A DNA stretch of 64,000 nucleotides, taken from the NCBI RefSeq assembly GCF_030316895.1, contig NZ_JASZYV010000002.1, positions 248,001 through 312,000 of the forward strand, read 5' to 3'. Position 1 is the stretch's first letter. Every line of letters starts with the position of its first letter. The notes beneath the pieces are model-generated. The model was not told the DNA's origin and ran no database searches. It saw nothing but the letters and a program-made list of their open reading frames with translations. This stretch comes from Variovorax dokdonensis (GTDB taxonomy: Bacteria > Pseudomonadota > Gammaproteobacteria > Burkholderiales > Burkholderiaceae_C). The position numbers were made by a program, and so were the translations under genes. Below are positions 39,672 through 48,464 of this stretch, piece after piece.

Positions 39672-41771
39672 TCAGAAGCGGTAGGTGGCGCTTGCCACCA
39701 CGGTGCGGCCTGCTCCCCACCAGCAGTCGCCACGCGACAGGCAGGTGCTGAAGTAGTTCTCGTCCGTCAGGTTGTTCAGGTTCAGAGCGAGGCGCCACTT
39801 GGAATTTTCCCAGGAGACCATGGCATCGAGCAGAGTGACCGACGGAATCCTGGGGCCGATACCGTAAGACAGGTCGCGGAACGAGCTCAGGTAGCGCACA
39901 CCGCCGCCCACCGAGAAGCCGCCGACGTCGCCGAGCGCGAAGCGGTACTTCGCCCAGACGCTGGCTTGATTTTCCGGCAAGCCTTCCAGGACGTCGTCGA
40001 CCTTGGTGTACGTGTAATTGGCGATCAGGTCGAGAGATGAGCCGATGCGGCCGCGTGCTTCCAGTTCCACGCCCTTGGCGCGCGTGTCGTCGAGTTCCGC
40101 GACCGTGTTGGGCATGGGCGAGAAGGTGCGGTTCGTCTCGCGCAGGTCGTAAACCGCTGCGTTGAAGGCCAGTGCGCGGCCTTGCGGCTCGTACTTCACG
40201 CCCGCCTCCCACTGCTCGCCGATCAGGGGGTCGAGCATCATGCCGTACTGTGGTGCTTGCGGCGTGAATGACTCGGCATAGCTGACGTATGGCGACCATC
40301 CGCTCGGGTGGGCATACAGAAGCGCGAAACGCTTGGTGGTGGCGCTGGCGTCGGCATCGACCGAGCCTTCGACAGCCGAAGTGGTCTTGTCGTAGCGCAA
40401 GCCGCCCAGCAGCACCCAGTTGTTCCACTTCATCTGGTCCTGGATGTAGTAGCCCTGGTTGCGCTGCTTGGTCTGAGGTGACGGCGAGCGTTCAGCCTCC
40501 ATCACCGTACCGTAGACCGGCGCGTAGGCGTCGATGAAGCCGTAGTTGCTGCCGCTCCAGATGTCTTCCTTCTGGTAGGAGAAGTCGGCCCCTAGCAGCA
40601 AGGTGTGCGTGACATCGCCGGTGCGGAAATTGCCGACCAGGTTGTTGTCCATCGCGCTGATCTCGGTCTTCGTCAGCGAGCTGTACAGCACGCGACCGAG
40701 AATCCGCTTGTTGATCGGGTCCGCCGTCCATGTGCCCGGATCGCCGGTAAAGCCGAAGTCGGCGTAGTGGTAGTAGCCGTCGTTTTCGTTCTTGGCGTAC
40801 CGGAAGTTGTTGCGGAAGGCCCAGCCATCGCCGAACTTCTGCTCGAACTGCCAGCCGAAGGTCTTGCGTTCGCTGTCGTAGTAGTCGCCCGGCTCACCGA
40901 TGAAGCGGCTGCGCGGGAGCTGGCCGTTGGGATTGGCCAGCAACGTTCCTTCCCAGGGGAAGAACTGCGACGTGGTACCGGATCCATCCTTCTGGTAGAG
41001 GCCCTGCAGCGTAAGCGAGGTGGCGGCGCTTGGCCGCCATGTCAATGCCGGCATCAGCACCGTGCGATCGTCGGGCACATAGTCGACTTGCGTGTCGGAC
41101 TTGCGGGTCAGGGCGACCAGTCGATAAGACCAGTCGCCATCCTGGCTCAGCGCTCCGGTGAGGTCGGCCTGGATCTGCTTGCGCCCGTAGTTGCCCAGTT
41201 GAATGCTCACTTCGCGCTGGGTTTCAAGCAAGGGGCGCTTGCTGACCATGTTGACGATGCCGGCGGCTGTGCCCGATCCATACAACATGCCCGATGGGCC
41301 GCGCAGGACCTCGACGCGCTCCAGCGTATAGGGCTCTGTGCGCGTCGTGCTGGTGTAGTAGCCGTAGGCTTGGCGCAGGCCGTCGAGGTAGACGTCGGGG
41401 TATGCGCCCCTGACGCGCACCGAATCGGTCCTGCTGTCCAGGCCATAGGCGTCCGAGCGGACGCCGGCGGCGTAGTTCAGGGCGTCCTGCATGTTGGTGG
41501 CGCCCTGGTCCACGAGTTGGTCACGCGGAACGATCGTGATGGATTGCGGGGTTTCAGACAGTGGCGTGTCGGTCTTCGTGGCCGTGATCGCGTTGCGTGC
41601 GCGATAGCCGAGCACAGGAGAAGCAGCGGTCTCGGGCGTGGCGTTCGCGTCGACACGCACTTCGGGCAACGTGCCTGCCGGATTCTGGGCTTGAGCCCAG
41701 GCCGGCGCGCCAGCGGCAATGAGGCTGGCCAGCAAAGTCACCCGGTGTGCACCTACCCGGAAACCGTTCAT
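39672..41771 (-). CDS. TonB-dependent ferric-siderophore receptor
   Basis: The 699-residue outer membrane receptor has a signal peptide (LLASLIAAGAPAWAQAQ) and a plug domain with TPQSITIVPRDQLVDQGATNMQDALNYAAGV and VEVLRGPSGMLYGSGTAAGIVN. A 22-strand barrel ends with NNLTDENYFSTC and a C-terminal aromatic (ASATYRF). This is the FhuA/FpvA-like siderophore class. A Fur-box-like site lies 35 bases upstream of its start. GGAGAAG precedes the ATG. The siderophore is unknown. Confidence 0.94.
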   Translation of the reverse strand: MNGFRVGAHRVTLLASLIAAGAPAWAQAQNPAGTLPEVRVDANATPETAASPVLGYRARNAITATKTDTPLSETPQSITIVPRDQLVDQGATNMQDALNYAAGVRSDAYGLDSRTDSVRVRGAYPDVYLDGLRQAYGYYTSTTRTEPYTLERVEVLRGPSGMLYGSGTAAGIVNMVSKRPLLETQREVSIQLGNYGRKQIQADLTGALSQDGDWSYRLVALTRKSDTQVDYVPDDRTVLMPALTWRPSAATSLTLQGLYQKDGSGTTSQFFPWEGTLLANPNGQLPRSRFIGEPGDYYDSERKTFGWQFEQKFGDGWAFRNNFRYAKNENDGYYHYADFGFTGDPGTWTADPINKRILGRVLYSSLTKTEISAMDNNLVGNFRTGDVTHTLLLGADFSYQKEDIWSGSNYGFIDAYAPVYGTVMEAERSPSPQTKQRNQGYYIQDQMKWNNWVLLGGLRYDKTTSAVEGSVDADASATTKRFALLYAHPSGWSPYVSYAESFTPQAPQYGMMLDPLIGEQWEAGVKYEPQGRALAFNAAVYDLRETNRTFSPMPNTVAELDDTRAKGVELEARGRIGSSLDLIANYTYTKVDDVLEGLPENQASVWAKYRFALGDVGGFSVGGGVRYLSSFRDLSYGIGPRIPSVTLLDAMVSWENSKWRLALNLNNLTDENYFSTCLSRGDCWWGAGRTVVASATYRF

Positions 41772-41805
41772 CAGTCTTCTCCGTCGTTATTTCATGTATC
41801 GAACA

Positions 41806-41824
41806 GAGAATGATAACAATTCGT
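41806..41824. promoter_or_regulatory. Fur-box-like operator of the siderophore receptor gene
   Basis: GAGAATGATAACAATTCGT resembles the 19-bp Fur consensus (GATAATGATAATCATTATC) at about 13 of 19 positions, including the core AATGATAA. It lies just upstream of the TonB receptor start, in the 156-base gap shared with the divergent LLM gene. The fur gene itself is in this window. Confidence 0.7.
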
Positions 41825-41927
41825 ACTTCCAATTTGGTGTTTATCTGTATTTATGCGGGGTAAATAGGTGACTTGAGTCAAATCATCACGCGGGCAAGGT
41901 TGGGCACTTCGGGCCATGATCTCGCCC

Positions 41928-42923
41928 ATGTCCAAACTGTTGCCCAAGCTTTCCATCCTCGACTTGTCCCCGATCTGCGAGGGCGGAGACGCAGCCCAAT
42001 CGTTCCGAAATTCGCTGGCGCTCGCGCAGCATGGCGAGCGGCTGGGCTTCAATCGCTATTGGATGGCCGAGCACCATGGCATGCCGGGCATTGCCAGCGC
42101 GGCCACCGCCGTGCTGTTGGCCCACGTAGGTGCCGGTACCTCCACCATTCGGATCGGCGCCGGCGGGGTGATGCTGCCGAACCACTCCCCACTGGTGATT
42201 GCCGAGCAGTTCGGCACACTTGAATCGCTGTACCCCGGCCGGGTCGACCTGGGGTTGGGGCGTGCACCAGGATCGGACCAGCGCACCGCTCGGGCGCTAC
42301 GGCGAGATCTCGACACCAATGCCGACCAGTTCCCGCAGGATGTTCTCGAATTGATGGATTTCATGTCCAAGGAGCCGCGGCAGTCGGTGCTCGCCGTGCC
42401 GGGGCGTGGGCTCGAAGTCCCGATCTGGATCCTGGGTTCGAGCACCTTCGGCGCGCAGTTGGCCGCGCATTTGGGGCTGCCCTACGCATTTGCGTCACAT
42501 TTCGCGCCGCAGCAGATGATGCAGGCGATCGAGATCTACAAGTCGACATTCCGACCGTCGTCCCAGTTGGCGAAGCCCTACGTCATGCTGGGCTTCAATG
42601 TTTTCGCGGCCGACACCGACGACGAGGCGCAGCTGCTCGCCAGTTCCTGGCAGCAGGCCTTCGTCAATTTGCGCAGCGGACGGCCGGGACGGCTGCCGCC
42701 CCCGGTGCCCGGTTATCGAGAACGCCTCGGTCCCGGGGAAACCGCGCTGATCGAAACGGTGCTGTCCTGCGCCGCAGTGGGTTCTCCGAGCACCGTGCGC
42801 AAAGCCGTAGAGGATTTTGCTGCGCGAACAGGCGCTGATGAGTTGATGGTCACCTCGCAGATCTTCGAGCCTGCCGCTCGTCTGCGCTCCTACGAGTTGC
42901 TGGCACGCGAGTGCATGGAGTAG
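41928..42923 (+). CDS. LLM-class flavin-dependent oxidoreductase (YhbW-like luciferase fold)
   Basis: The 331-residue flavoenzyme follows E. coli YhbW closely: [61 protein letters not shown] and [11 protein letters not shown]. These are TIM-barrel segments that bind FMN. The reaction is not known. An ATG at 41916 would add four residues; no clear ribosome site distinguishes them. It is divergent from the Fur-controlled receptor and convergent with mnmA. Confidence 0.88.
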   Translation: MSKLLPKLSILDLSPICEGGDAAQSFRNSLALAQHGERLGFNRYWMAEHHGMPGIASAATAVLLAHVGAGTSTIRIGAGGVMLPNHSPLVIAEQFGTLESLYPGRVDLGLGRAPGSDQRTARALRRDLDTNADQFPQDVLELMDFMSKEPRQSVLAVPGRGLEVPIWILGSSTFGAQLAAHLGLPYAFASHFAPQQMMQAIEIYKSTFRPSSQLAKPYVMLGFNVFAADTDDEAQLLASSWQQAFVNLRSGRPGRLPPPVPGYRERLGPGETALIETVLSCAAVGSPSTVRKAVEDFAARTGADELMVTSQIFEPAARLRSYELLARECME

Positions 42924-42950
42924 GCGCGTTCGGCAGCAGTTGCCGCGCGC
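42924..42950. terminator. GC-rich hairpin between convergent LLM and mnmA genes
   Basis: GCGCG, TT, CGGCA, loop GCAGT, TGCCG, CGCGC make an interrupted 10-bp stem just after the LLM stop. No T-run follows, so it may stop transcription only weakly or act as a 3' RNA stabiliser. Confidence 0.35.
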
Positions 42951-42972
42951 TCGCTCATGACCGGACTCGCAA

Positions 42973-44118
42973 TCAGGCGGTGCCTGCCCAGGGCGACGCC
43001 GAAGCGATCACACCGCCACCGAGGCACACGTCCCCGTCATACAGCACCGCCGATTGGCCGGGCGTGACGGCCCACTGAGCCTGCTCGAAATCCAAGCGCA
43101 GTTCGGTTTGCGCTCCGGCCGCGGTCTCAGGCAATGAGCAACTTGCATCCGCCTGTCGATAGCGTGCCTTGGCGCCGTACTGGCCAGGAGCCGGTGCATT
43201 CCCGGAGACCCAGCTGAGGTCGTCCGCCAGCAGAGACCCCGACAGCAGCCAAGGATGCTCGTGCCCCTGCACCACCCAAAGCGTATTGCTGGCCATGTCC
43301 TTGCGCGCGACGAACCATGGCGCATGCTCGCCGCCCCCGCGCGCCGCACCCTTTTCCTTGATGCCTCCGATCCCTAGGCCCTGGCGCTGGCCGAGTGTGT
43401 AGAAGGACAGTCCCTGGTGTTCGCCCACGACCCGGCCCCGGTCGTCACGGATGGGCCCGGGCGCCTTGCTGATGTAGCGGTTGAGAAATTCGCGGAACGG
43501 CCGTTCGCCGATGAAGCAGATGCCGGTCGAGTCCTTCTTGCGGGCATTGGGAAGACCGATCTCATCGGCGATACGGCGCACCTCCGTCTTTCGCAACTCG
43601 CCCACCGGGAAAAGCGTGCGCGACAGCTGCTGCTGGTTGAGTCGGTGCAGAAAATAGCTCTGGTCCTTCGTGACATCCAACCCCTTGAGCAACTCGTGCC
43701 GCCCGGTCGATTCATTGAGGCGTACACGCGCATAGTGACCCGTGGCGATCTGCTCCGCGCCCAAGCGCATGGCGTGGTCGAGAAACGCCTTGAACTTGAT
43801 TTCCGCGTTGCAAAGAACATCCGGGTTGGGGGTTCGGCCGGCCTGGTACTCCCGCAGGAACTCGGCGAACACCCGGTCCTTGTAGTCGGCGGCAAAATTG
43901 ACATGCTCGATCTCGATGCCGAGAACATCCGCCACGCTGGCAGCGTCGACGAAGTCGATGTTCGAGGAGCAATACTCGCTGTCGTCGTCGTCTTCCCAGT
44001 TTTTCATGAAGATGGCGACGACCTCGTGGCCCTGCTGCTTGAGCAGATGCGCTGTGACGGCCGAGTCCACGCCGCCAGACAGGCCGACGACCACACGCTT
44101 CTTTTCGGACATGCTCAT
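42973..44118 (-). CDS. mnmA: tRNA-specific 2-thiouridylase
   Basis: The 381-residue enzyme makes the 2-thio group of the wobble uridine in tRNA Lys, Glu and Gln. It has the PP-loop [10 protein letters not shown] at about 12-21, the first catalytic Cys in [12 protein letters not shown], the sulfur-accepting Cys in [11 protein letters not shown], and the conserved THGQ-like segment [19 protein letters not shown]. The C-terminal beta domain ends with [18 protein letters not shown]. It lies 66 bases after nudJ, the same pairing as nudJ-mnmA in E. coli. Confidence 0.96.
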   Translation of the reverse strand: MSMSEKKRVVVGLSGGVDSAVTAHLLKQQGHEVVAIFMKNWEDDDDSEYCSSNIDFVDAASVADVLGIEIEHVNFAADYKDRVFAEFLREYQAGRTPNPDVLCNAEIKFKAFLDHAMRLGAEQIATGHYARVRLNESTGRHELLKGLDVTKDQSYFLHRLNQQQLSRTLFPVGELRKTEVRRIADEIGLPNARKKDSTGICFIGERPFREFLNRYISKAPGPIRDDRGRVVGEHQGLSFYTLGQRQGLGIGGIKEKGAARGGGEHAPWFVARKDMASNTLWVVQGHEHPWLLSGSLLADDLSWVSGNAPAPGQYGAKARYRQADASCSLPETAAGAQTELRLDFEQAQWAVTPGQSAVLYDGDVCLGGGVIASASPWAGTA

Positions 44119-44184
44119 GGGCGCGTATTGTCCCTGCGCTCGCCATGGTGTGCACGGCTGTGGGCATCTCAGCCCGGTTCGCCC

Positions 44185-44661
44185 TCAGCCTCGCCCGGAG
44201 ACAGAGTTGTCGACGTGGATGAGGGACAGCGGATAGCGCATGCCGGCGAGGTAGTCATCGATGCAGCGCATCAGCAGGGGGCTGCGGTGGCGGTCTGTAC
44301 ATCCGCGGATTTCCTCGGCGGACATCCACACCGTGCGCACGATGCCGTCGTCGAGCGAGCGGTCCGGATCGAATCTCGCCAGTTCGCCGCAGAACGCTAC
44401 TCGCAGGTAAGTGACGTCTTCGGTACCCCGCGCGCCGGCGCGAGACATGTAGAGGCCAACGACATGGGTAGGCCGGAACTCGTGCGCTGTTTCTTCCAGA
44501 ACTTCTCGTACGCAAGCCTGGGCAGGCGACTCACTTCGTTCGAGATGGCCAGCCGGATTGTTGAGCATCAAGCCGCGCGCGGTTCTCTCTTCGACCAATA
44601 GAAAGCGGCCGTCCTTTTCTATGACGGCCGCCACCGTGACATTGGGCTTCCAGCGGTTCAT
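44185..44661 (-). CDS. nudJ: NUDIX phosphohydrolase NudJ-like
   Basis: The 158-residue protein has the Nudix box from GHLERSE to REVLEET, with the metal-binding Glu pair present. However, the usual Gly after EEx is Ala and the next hydrophobic position is His (EETAHEF). The N-terminus NVTVAAVIEKDGRFLLVEE and the C-terminal RSPLLMRCIDDYLAGMRYPLSLI match E. coli NudJ, which dephosphorylates nucleotides and HMP-pyrophosphate. Its ATG overlaps the histidine kinase stop by four bases, so it is translated with that operon, and mnmA follows. The altered Nudix box may shift activity. Confidence 0.88.
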   Translation of the reverse strand: MNRWKPNVTVAAVIEKDGRFLLVEERTARGLMLNNPAGHLERSESPAQACVREVLEETAHEFRPTHVVGLYMSRAGARGTEDVTYLRVAFCGELARFDPDRSLDDGIVRTVWMSAEEIRGCTDRHRSPLLMRCIDDYLAGMRYPLSLIHVDNSVSGRG

Positions 44662-47060
44662 GCAGAGTCGGTCTGATTGGTACCAAGCTTCTTGATCGGG
44701 CTGCTCGTCGGCTTGGGCACCATCAGTATGACGCTGCAACCGGCACCGGCGGCGCTCTCGATTTCTACCGTACCACCATGGCGCTGCGCCACCGTCCGGA
44801 CAAGCAACAGCCCCAGACCGACCCCATGCACGCCTGGGTGCGACTCCCGATGCAGGCGGTGGAACGGCTGGAACAGCTGGGACTGTTGCTCCAGCGGAAT
44901 GCCGGGGCCTTGATCGCGCACGGTAAGCGCCCAATGCGTACGCCGGTCGTCAATGGAGCAATCCACTTCTGTACCCGCGGGCGAATACTTGAGCGCATTG
45001 CTCAGCACATTGGTAAGCGCGCGTGAAAGGAGCCCGCGGTCCCCGACACAAGTGGCGTCGTCTGGAGCATCAGACAGAAGTACCCGTACATCTCTGGCGC
45101 GGGAGTCTGCCCAGGCATTGTCGATCGATTGCGTGAGCAGTTCCCGCAAGTCGAGCAGTTCGGCCTGGAATGCCTGGCCCTCTGCACGCGCCAGGTTGAC
45201 GAAGCCGTCGGCCAGTTCAAGACCCGTCTGAGCGTGGCGCTCGATGCGCTGAAGCAGAAGATCGCGTGGCAGCATCGCAGGACGCGCTCTCGCCAATTCG
45301 ATCACCGTCAAGATCGAGGCGCTGGGCTCGCGTATATCGTGCGAAATGAAGCGCAGGGCTTCGTCGCGCTGGCTTTGCGCGCGACGCATCCTGGTGATGT
45401 CCACCAGCGCGATCATCCAGCCCGCATGGACGTTGTCGGCATTGAACGTCGGTACGCAACGAAGCAGCACGATTCTGCCTTCGCTGTCCTCCCCCTCGCC
45501 GGTGATCGAAGCTGGCACATCTGCGCAAAGTGCGCCAGGCGGCAACATGGGCGAGCCGTTGTTGCGCGAACGAATGTCGCTCAGCAGCGCACTGGCATCC
45601 TCGCCTTCCAGTGACCAGGCTTCCTTGCGCCAATGATGCGCGGCCGCGCGATTGGCCATGAAGACCTTCCCACGACGGTTGAGTACGAGGGTTGCATCGG
45701 GCAGTTGGTCGACGCCGTCACGCACGAAGCGGTGCAGGTCCCGAACCCGCTGCACCGCCAGTGCGCTCGCATCGATCTCGCGGTCGAGAAAGTCGCCATC
45801 CGCATGGTCGTCGTTGGGCATGTTCAGCCCAACCAGGACCGTGTTGAGTTCCTGCGTCCCGCGTCGCAGGAAGCGATGGGCCGCCGACAACCGCATCAAG
45901 CTCCAAAGTGGAAGAACGAGCACGAGTCCGATCAACCCCGCAGCCGACGAGAATCGCAACCCGATCCAGGGCTGCGCCGCCTGGATCCCCGCCCACGTCA
46001 CCACGACCCCCGTCAGCAGCGCAAACACGCCGACAGGCCTCAACCACAGCAGGCCGAGCAGCACGATGGCGATCGGGATCAGATTGAACAGAAGATTCTG
46101 GCCCAGTGAAGCCTGTCGAATGCGTTGGCCCGCCAGTTCTCCTTGCAGTTCCGCCGCGAATATCTCGACGCCAGGCACAAGCCCATACTGCATCGGCGCA
46201 GGACTGGCGTAGAGGTCGGACAAGCTGCTGTCGGTGGCGCCGATCAGGACATAGCGATCTCGAAAGACTTCCTCGGGAACATTGCCGCGCAGCACATCGA
46301 TGTACGAGACGCTTCGATACGCCGAACTGGCACTAGGCAACACGACTGCGCCATAGTCCTTCCGAGTCCAGGAATCGACCAACGGGGCACGATTGGAGAG
46401 AGCAAGTGACGGCTGAGGTGATACGCCCAACCCCTGGCCCGCCTGAGCGAGAGCAAGAGAGAAGCTGGGCCATTGGCGATCGGGAAAGCCCTCGCGTTGG
46501 TATACACCCTGGACTACGCCATCACGGTCAAGTGCGAGGTGCGCGTGACCCAGCCCCGTTGCCGCCGATGCGATCAGGGAGGGCGGTAGCAGTTCGGTTT
46601 GAGCCTGCCCCTTCGCCAGATGCAGTGCCATGGGCAACACGACGCAACCTGCATGTCGAATTCTGTCCGCCAGCAGCAGGTCGTCCCAAGGATGCTTGGC
46701 GTCGGCGCCGTCGAGCAGGACGTCCAGACCGGTGCAGCGTGGATTGCTCTTGGCGATGCGCCGGATGGCTTCTGCGTGAATGGCTCGCCGCCAAGGCCAA
46801 GGGCCGATCGCTTCCAGGCTTCGCTGATCGATGGTCACGATCACGATGTCCTCGCTTGCCTTGGGACGAACGACGTCGAGTGCGCTTTCCTGAACCAGCC
46901 TGTCGAATCGCGGCATGCTCGCCCACGCCGTCAGTGCGGCGACGAGGCCCAGCAGCGCCATGGCGAGCAGCAGCCAGCCAAGGCGACGCTTGAGCGACGC
47001 CAACAGACGCTGAGCGCTGGACGCTGGCGGGGCTTTGTGGGTGGATGCAGAAAGTGGCAT
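44658..47060 (-). CDS. CHASE2-domain sensor histidine kinase
   Basis: The 800-residue membrane kinase has one N-terminal helix (LGWLLLAMALLGLVAALTAW) and a large extracytoplasmic CHASE2 sensor (SEDIVIVTIDQRSLEAIGPW, DVVRPKASE). Three adjoining helices follow (LLFNLIPIAIVLLGLLWL onward), then a PAS-like region. The HisKA box ISHDIREPSAS carries the phospho-accepting His, and the HATPase domain has NALKYSP, DQGPGIP and GVGLGLLLVR. The signal is unknown. It follows the small secreted gene by 59 bases and the OmpR-type regulator gene upstream, forming a three-gene signalling unit. Confidence 0.92.
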   Translation of the reverse strand: MPLSASTHKAPPASSAQRLLASLKRRLGWLLLAMALLGLVAALTAWASMPRFDRLVQESALDVVRPKASEDIVIVTIDQRSLEAIGPWPWRRAIHAEAIRRIAKSNPRCTGLDVLLDGADAKHPWDDLLLADRIRHAGCVVLPMALHLAKGQAQTELLPPSLIASAATGLGHAHLALDRDGVVQGVYQREGFPDRQWPSFSLALAQAGQGLGVSPQPSLALSNRAPLVDSWTRKDYGAVVLPSASSAYRSVSYIDVLRGNVPEEVFRDRYVLIGATDSSLSDLYASPAPMQYGLVPGVEIFAAELQGELAGQRIRQASLGQNLLFNLIPIAIVLLGLLWLRPVGVFALLTGVVVTWAGIQAAQPWIGLRFSSAAGLIGLVLVLPLWSLMRLSAAHRFLRRGTQELNTVLVGLNMPNDDHADGDFLDREIDASALAVQRVRDLHRFVRDGVDQLPDATLVLNRRGKVFMANRAAAHHWRKEAWSLEGEDASALLSDIRSRNNGSPMLPPGALCADVPASITGEGEDSEGRIVLLRCVPTFNADNVHAGWMIALVDITRMRRAQSQRDEALRFISHDIREPSASILTVIELARARPAMLPRDLLLQRIERHAQTGLELADGFVNLARAEGQAFQAELLDLRELLTQSIDNAWADSRARDVRVLLSDAPDDATCVGDRGLLSRALTNVLSNALKYSPAGTEVDCSIDDRRTHWALTVRDQGPGIPLEQQSQLFQPFHRLHRESHPGVHGVGLGLLLVRTVAQRHGGTVEIESAAGAGCSVILMVPKPTSSPIKKLGTNQTDSA

Positions 47061-47119
47061 TTCGTGGCAATGGCTTACGCCACCGCTTGAAGAGCGGTCG
47101 CGAGAAGCTGGAGGAAATA

Positions 47120-47467
47120 TCAGCCGCGGATGCTGGCGACCACGCCGGGCGTCGCAGGGTCGAAGATCTGCCCGCGTCGGCGCATCAGAGCCTGCGGCAC
47201 CTGGGGCCCGGGCGCAGTGCCGGCGCGAAGGGCGGAGCGGGTACGCACGTCTCCATCGACCGCCGAACTGATGCTGTCATCGGCCTCGACCGCAAGCACG
47301 CTGCCGTCGACCAATTGAATCTGCAAGACGCTTTCATGGGCGGCGCTGAGCGCCGCATCGACGTTGGCGCGAGGCCCTTGGACTGAGGGTTCCGCAGCGC
47401 AGACCTGGATGCCGGACCACAGAACTCCGAATAGAAGGACCGCGGCGATGCGCGTCTTGTCAGGCAT
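47120..47467 (-). CDS. Small secreted protein between response regulator and CHASE2 kinase (FecR-like remnant?)
   Basis: The 115-residue protein has a signal peptide (IAAVLLFGVLWSGIQVCAA, about 6-24). A short body reads SVLQIQLVDGSVLAVEADDSISSAVDGDVRT, and a proline/arginine-rich tail ends PGVVASIRG. In related CHASE2 operons a larger FecR/LysM-type secreted protein occupies this slot; this one holds at most a fragment of such a fold, which is my inference. It starts inside the last eight bases of the response-regulator gene, so it is coupled to it. No function can be named. Confidence 0.65.
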   Translation of the reverse strand: MPDKTRIAAVLLFGVLWSGIQVCAAEPSVQGPRANVDAALSAAHESVLQIQLVDGSVLAVEADDSISSAVDGDVRTRSALRAGTAPGPQVPQALMRRRGQIFDPATPGVVASIRG

Positions 47468-48191
47468 CTCCTGCGTCCGCTTTGGCGGCGAACGGGGCCA
47501 GGCTGGCCGGTTCGACCGGTTCGAGGCGATAGCCCAGACCGTAGATCGCCGAAAGCAGGAATCCGTTGTCAGGCCGCAGGTTGAGCTTGGATCGCAAGCG
47601 AGAGACGTGCGTATCCAGGGAGCGAGATGGCTCGTCGGGACCATGGCCCCACACTGCTTCTCGCAGGTGCTCCCGCGAGAGAAGGCGGCCCATGTTCTGG
47701 AAGAGGAACAGCGCCAGTTCGTATTCGCGATGCTTCAGGTCGACAGGAATGCCGTCGACATGCAACGTGCGCGATTGCGGGAAGAAGTGGTAAGGACCGA
47801 ACTCCAACTCGACTTCGTGCTGGCTGGGATAGGCACGTCGCAGCAGTGCACGCACGCGCGCTTGCAGCTCCGTGACGCGGAACGGCTTGACCATGAAGTC
47901 GTCTGCGCCGGCGGCGAGCCCTGTGACAAGGTCTGCCTCGTCGCGACGATTGGTGACGAAGAGGATCGGCAGGCGACTAGCCAGATCTTCACGGACCCAC
48001 TTCACGATAGATGGGCCTTGAATGTCGGGCAGTGTCCAATCGAGAATCAATAGGTCGAAAGACTGCACGCGCAGATCGCGCATGAGTGCCTTGCCTTCCG
48101 TGTAGAGATGGCATTCGTGCTCGATGCCATTCATAGTGTGGCGAATGAGTTCGAGCTGAGACAGCTCGTCGTCCAAAGCCGCAATTCGCAT
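47460..48191 (-). CDS. OmpR/PhoB-family response regulator
   Basis: The 243-residue regulator has a receiver domain with acidic pocket D7-D8, phospho-accepting D51 (LLILDWTLPD) and Lys in FMVKPF. Its C-terminal winged helix reads LKHREYELALFLFQNMGRLL and SREHLREAVWGHG, with recognition region RSLDTHVSRLRSKLNL. The ATG at 48191 has AAAGGGA upstream. It is the first gene of the operon with the CHASE2 kinase, which should phosphorylate it. A perfect palindrome 34 bases upstream may be its own operator. Confidence 0.93.
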   Translation of the reverse strand: MRIAALDDELSQLELIRHTMNGIEHECHLYTEGKALMRDLRVQSFDLLILDWTLPDIQGPSIVKWVREDLASRLPILFVTNRRDEADLVTGLAAGADDFMVKPFRVTELQARVRALLRRAYPSQHEVELEFGPYHFFPQSRTLHVDGIPVDLKHREYELALFLFQNMGRLLSREHLREAVWGHGPDEPSRSLDTHVSRLRSKLNLRPDNGFLLSAIYGLGYRLEPVEPASLAPFAAKADAGDA

Positions 48192-48224
48192 GTTGTCCGT
48201 CCCTTTTGCTAGTTGTAGCCACAG

Positions 48225-48240
48225 TCTATTACGTAATAGA
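48225..48240. promoter_or_regulatory. 16-bp perfect palindrome upstream of the OmpR-type regulator gene
   Basis: TCTATTACGTAATAGA is fully self-complementary. It lies 34 bases before the response-regulator start in the 273-base gap shared with divergent pntAA. AT-rich palindromes in this position are typical operators. Which protein binds is unknown. Confidence 0.6.
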
Positions 48241-48334
48241 AAAGTCAAGTCCGCGCGAAACGGTTGCGACTGTCAACTGTCGCGTCAAATGTCACGATGC
48301 AACAGACCACTGTTGCCAATGTGCAAGAAGCTTC

Positions 48335-48360
48335 GCAGGGCCCTTTCGGAAAGGGCCTGC
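48335..48360. other. Strong hairpin in the pntAA leader
   Basis: GCAGGGCCCTTT, loop CGG, AAAGGGCCTGC fold with one bulge, followed by TTTGG. It is about 105 bases before pntAA. It could terminate antisense or upstream transcription, or be part of an attenuator; the T-run is too short for a confident terminator. Confidence 0.4.
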
Positions 48361-48464
48361 TTTGGACGCATTTGAAGAGTTGTCTAAGGTCAAGAAGTCA
48401 TCGCGTCATCTTCGAGTAAGCTCCGCGGCGTACGGGCCGGCCCCAGGCCCTCGAGGAGGCTCAT

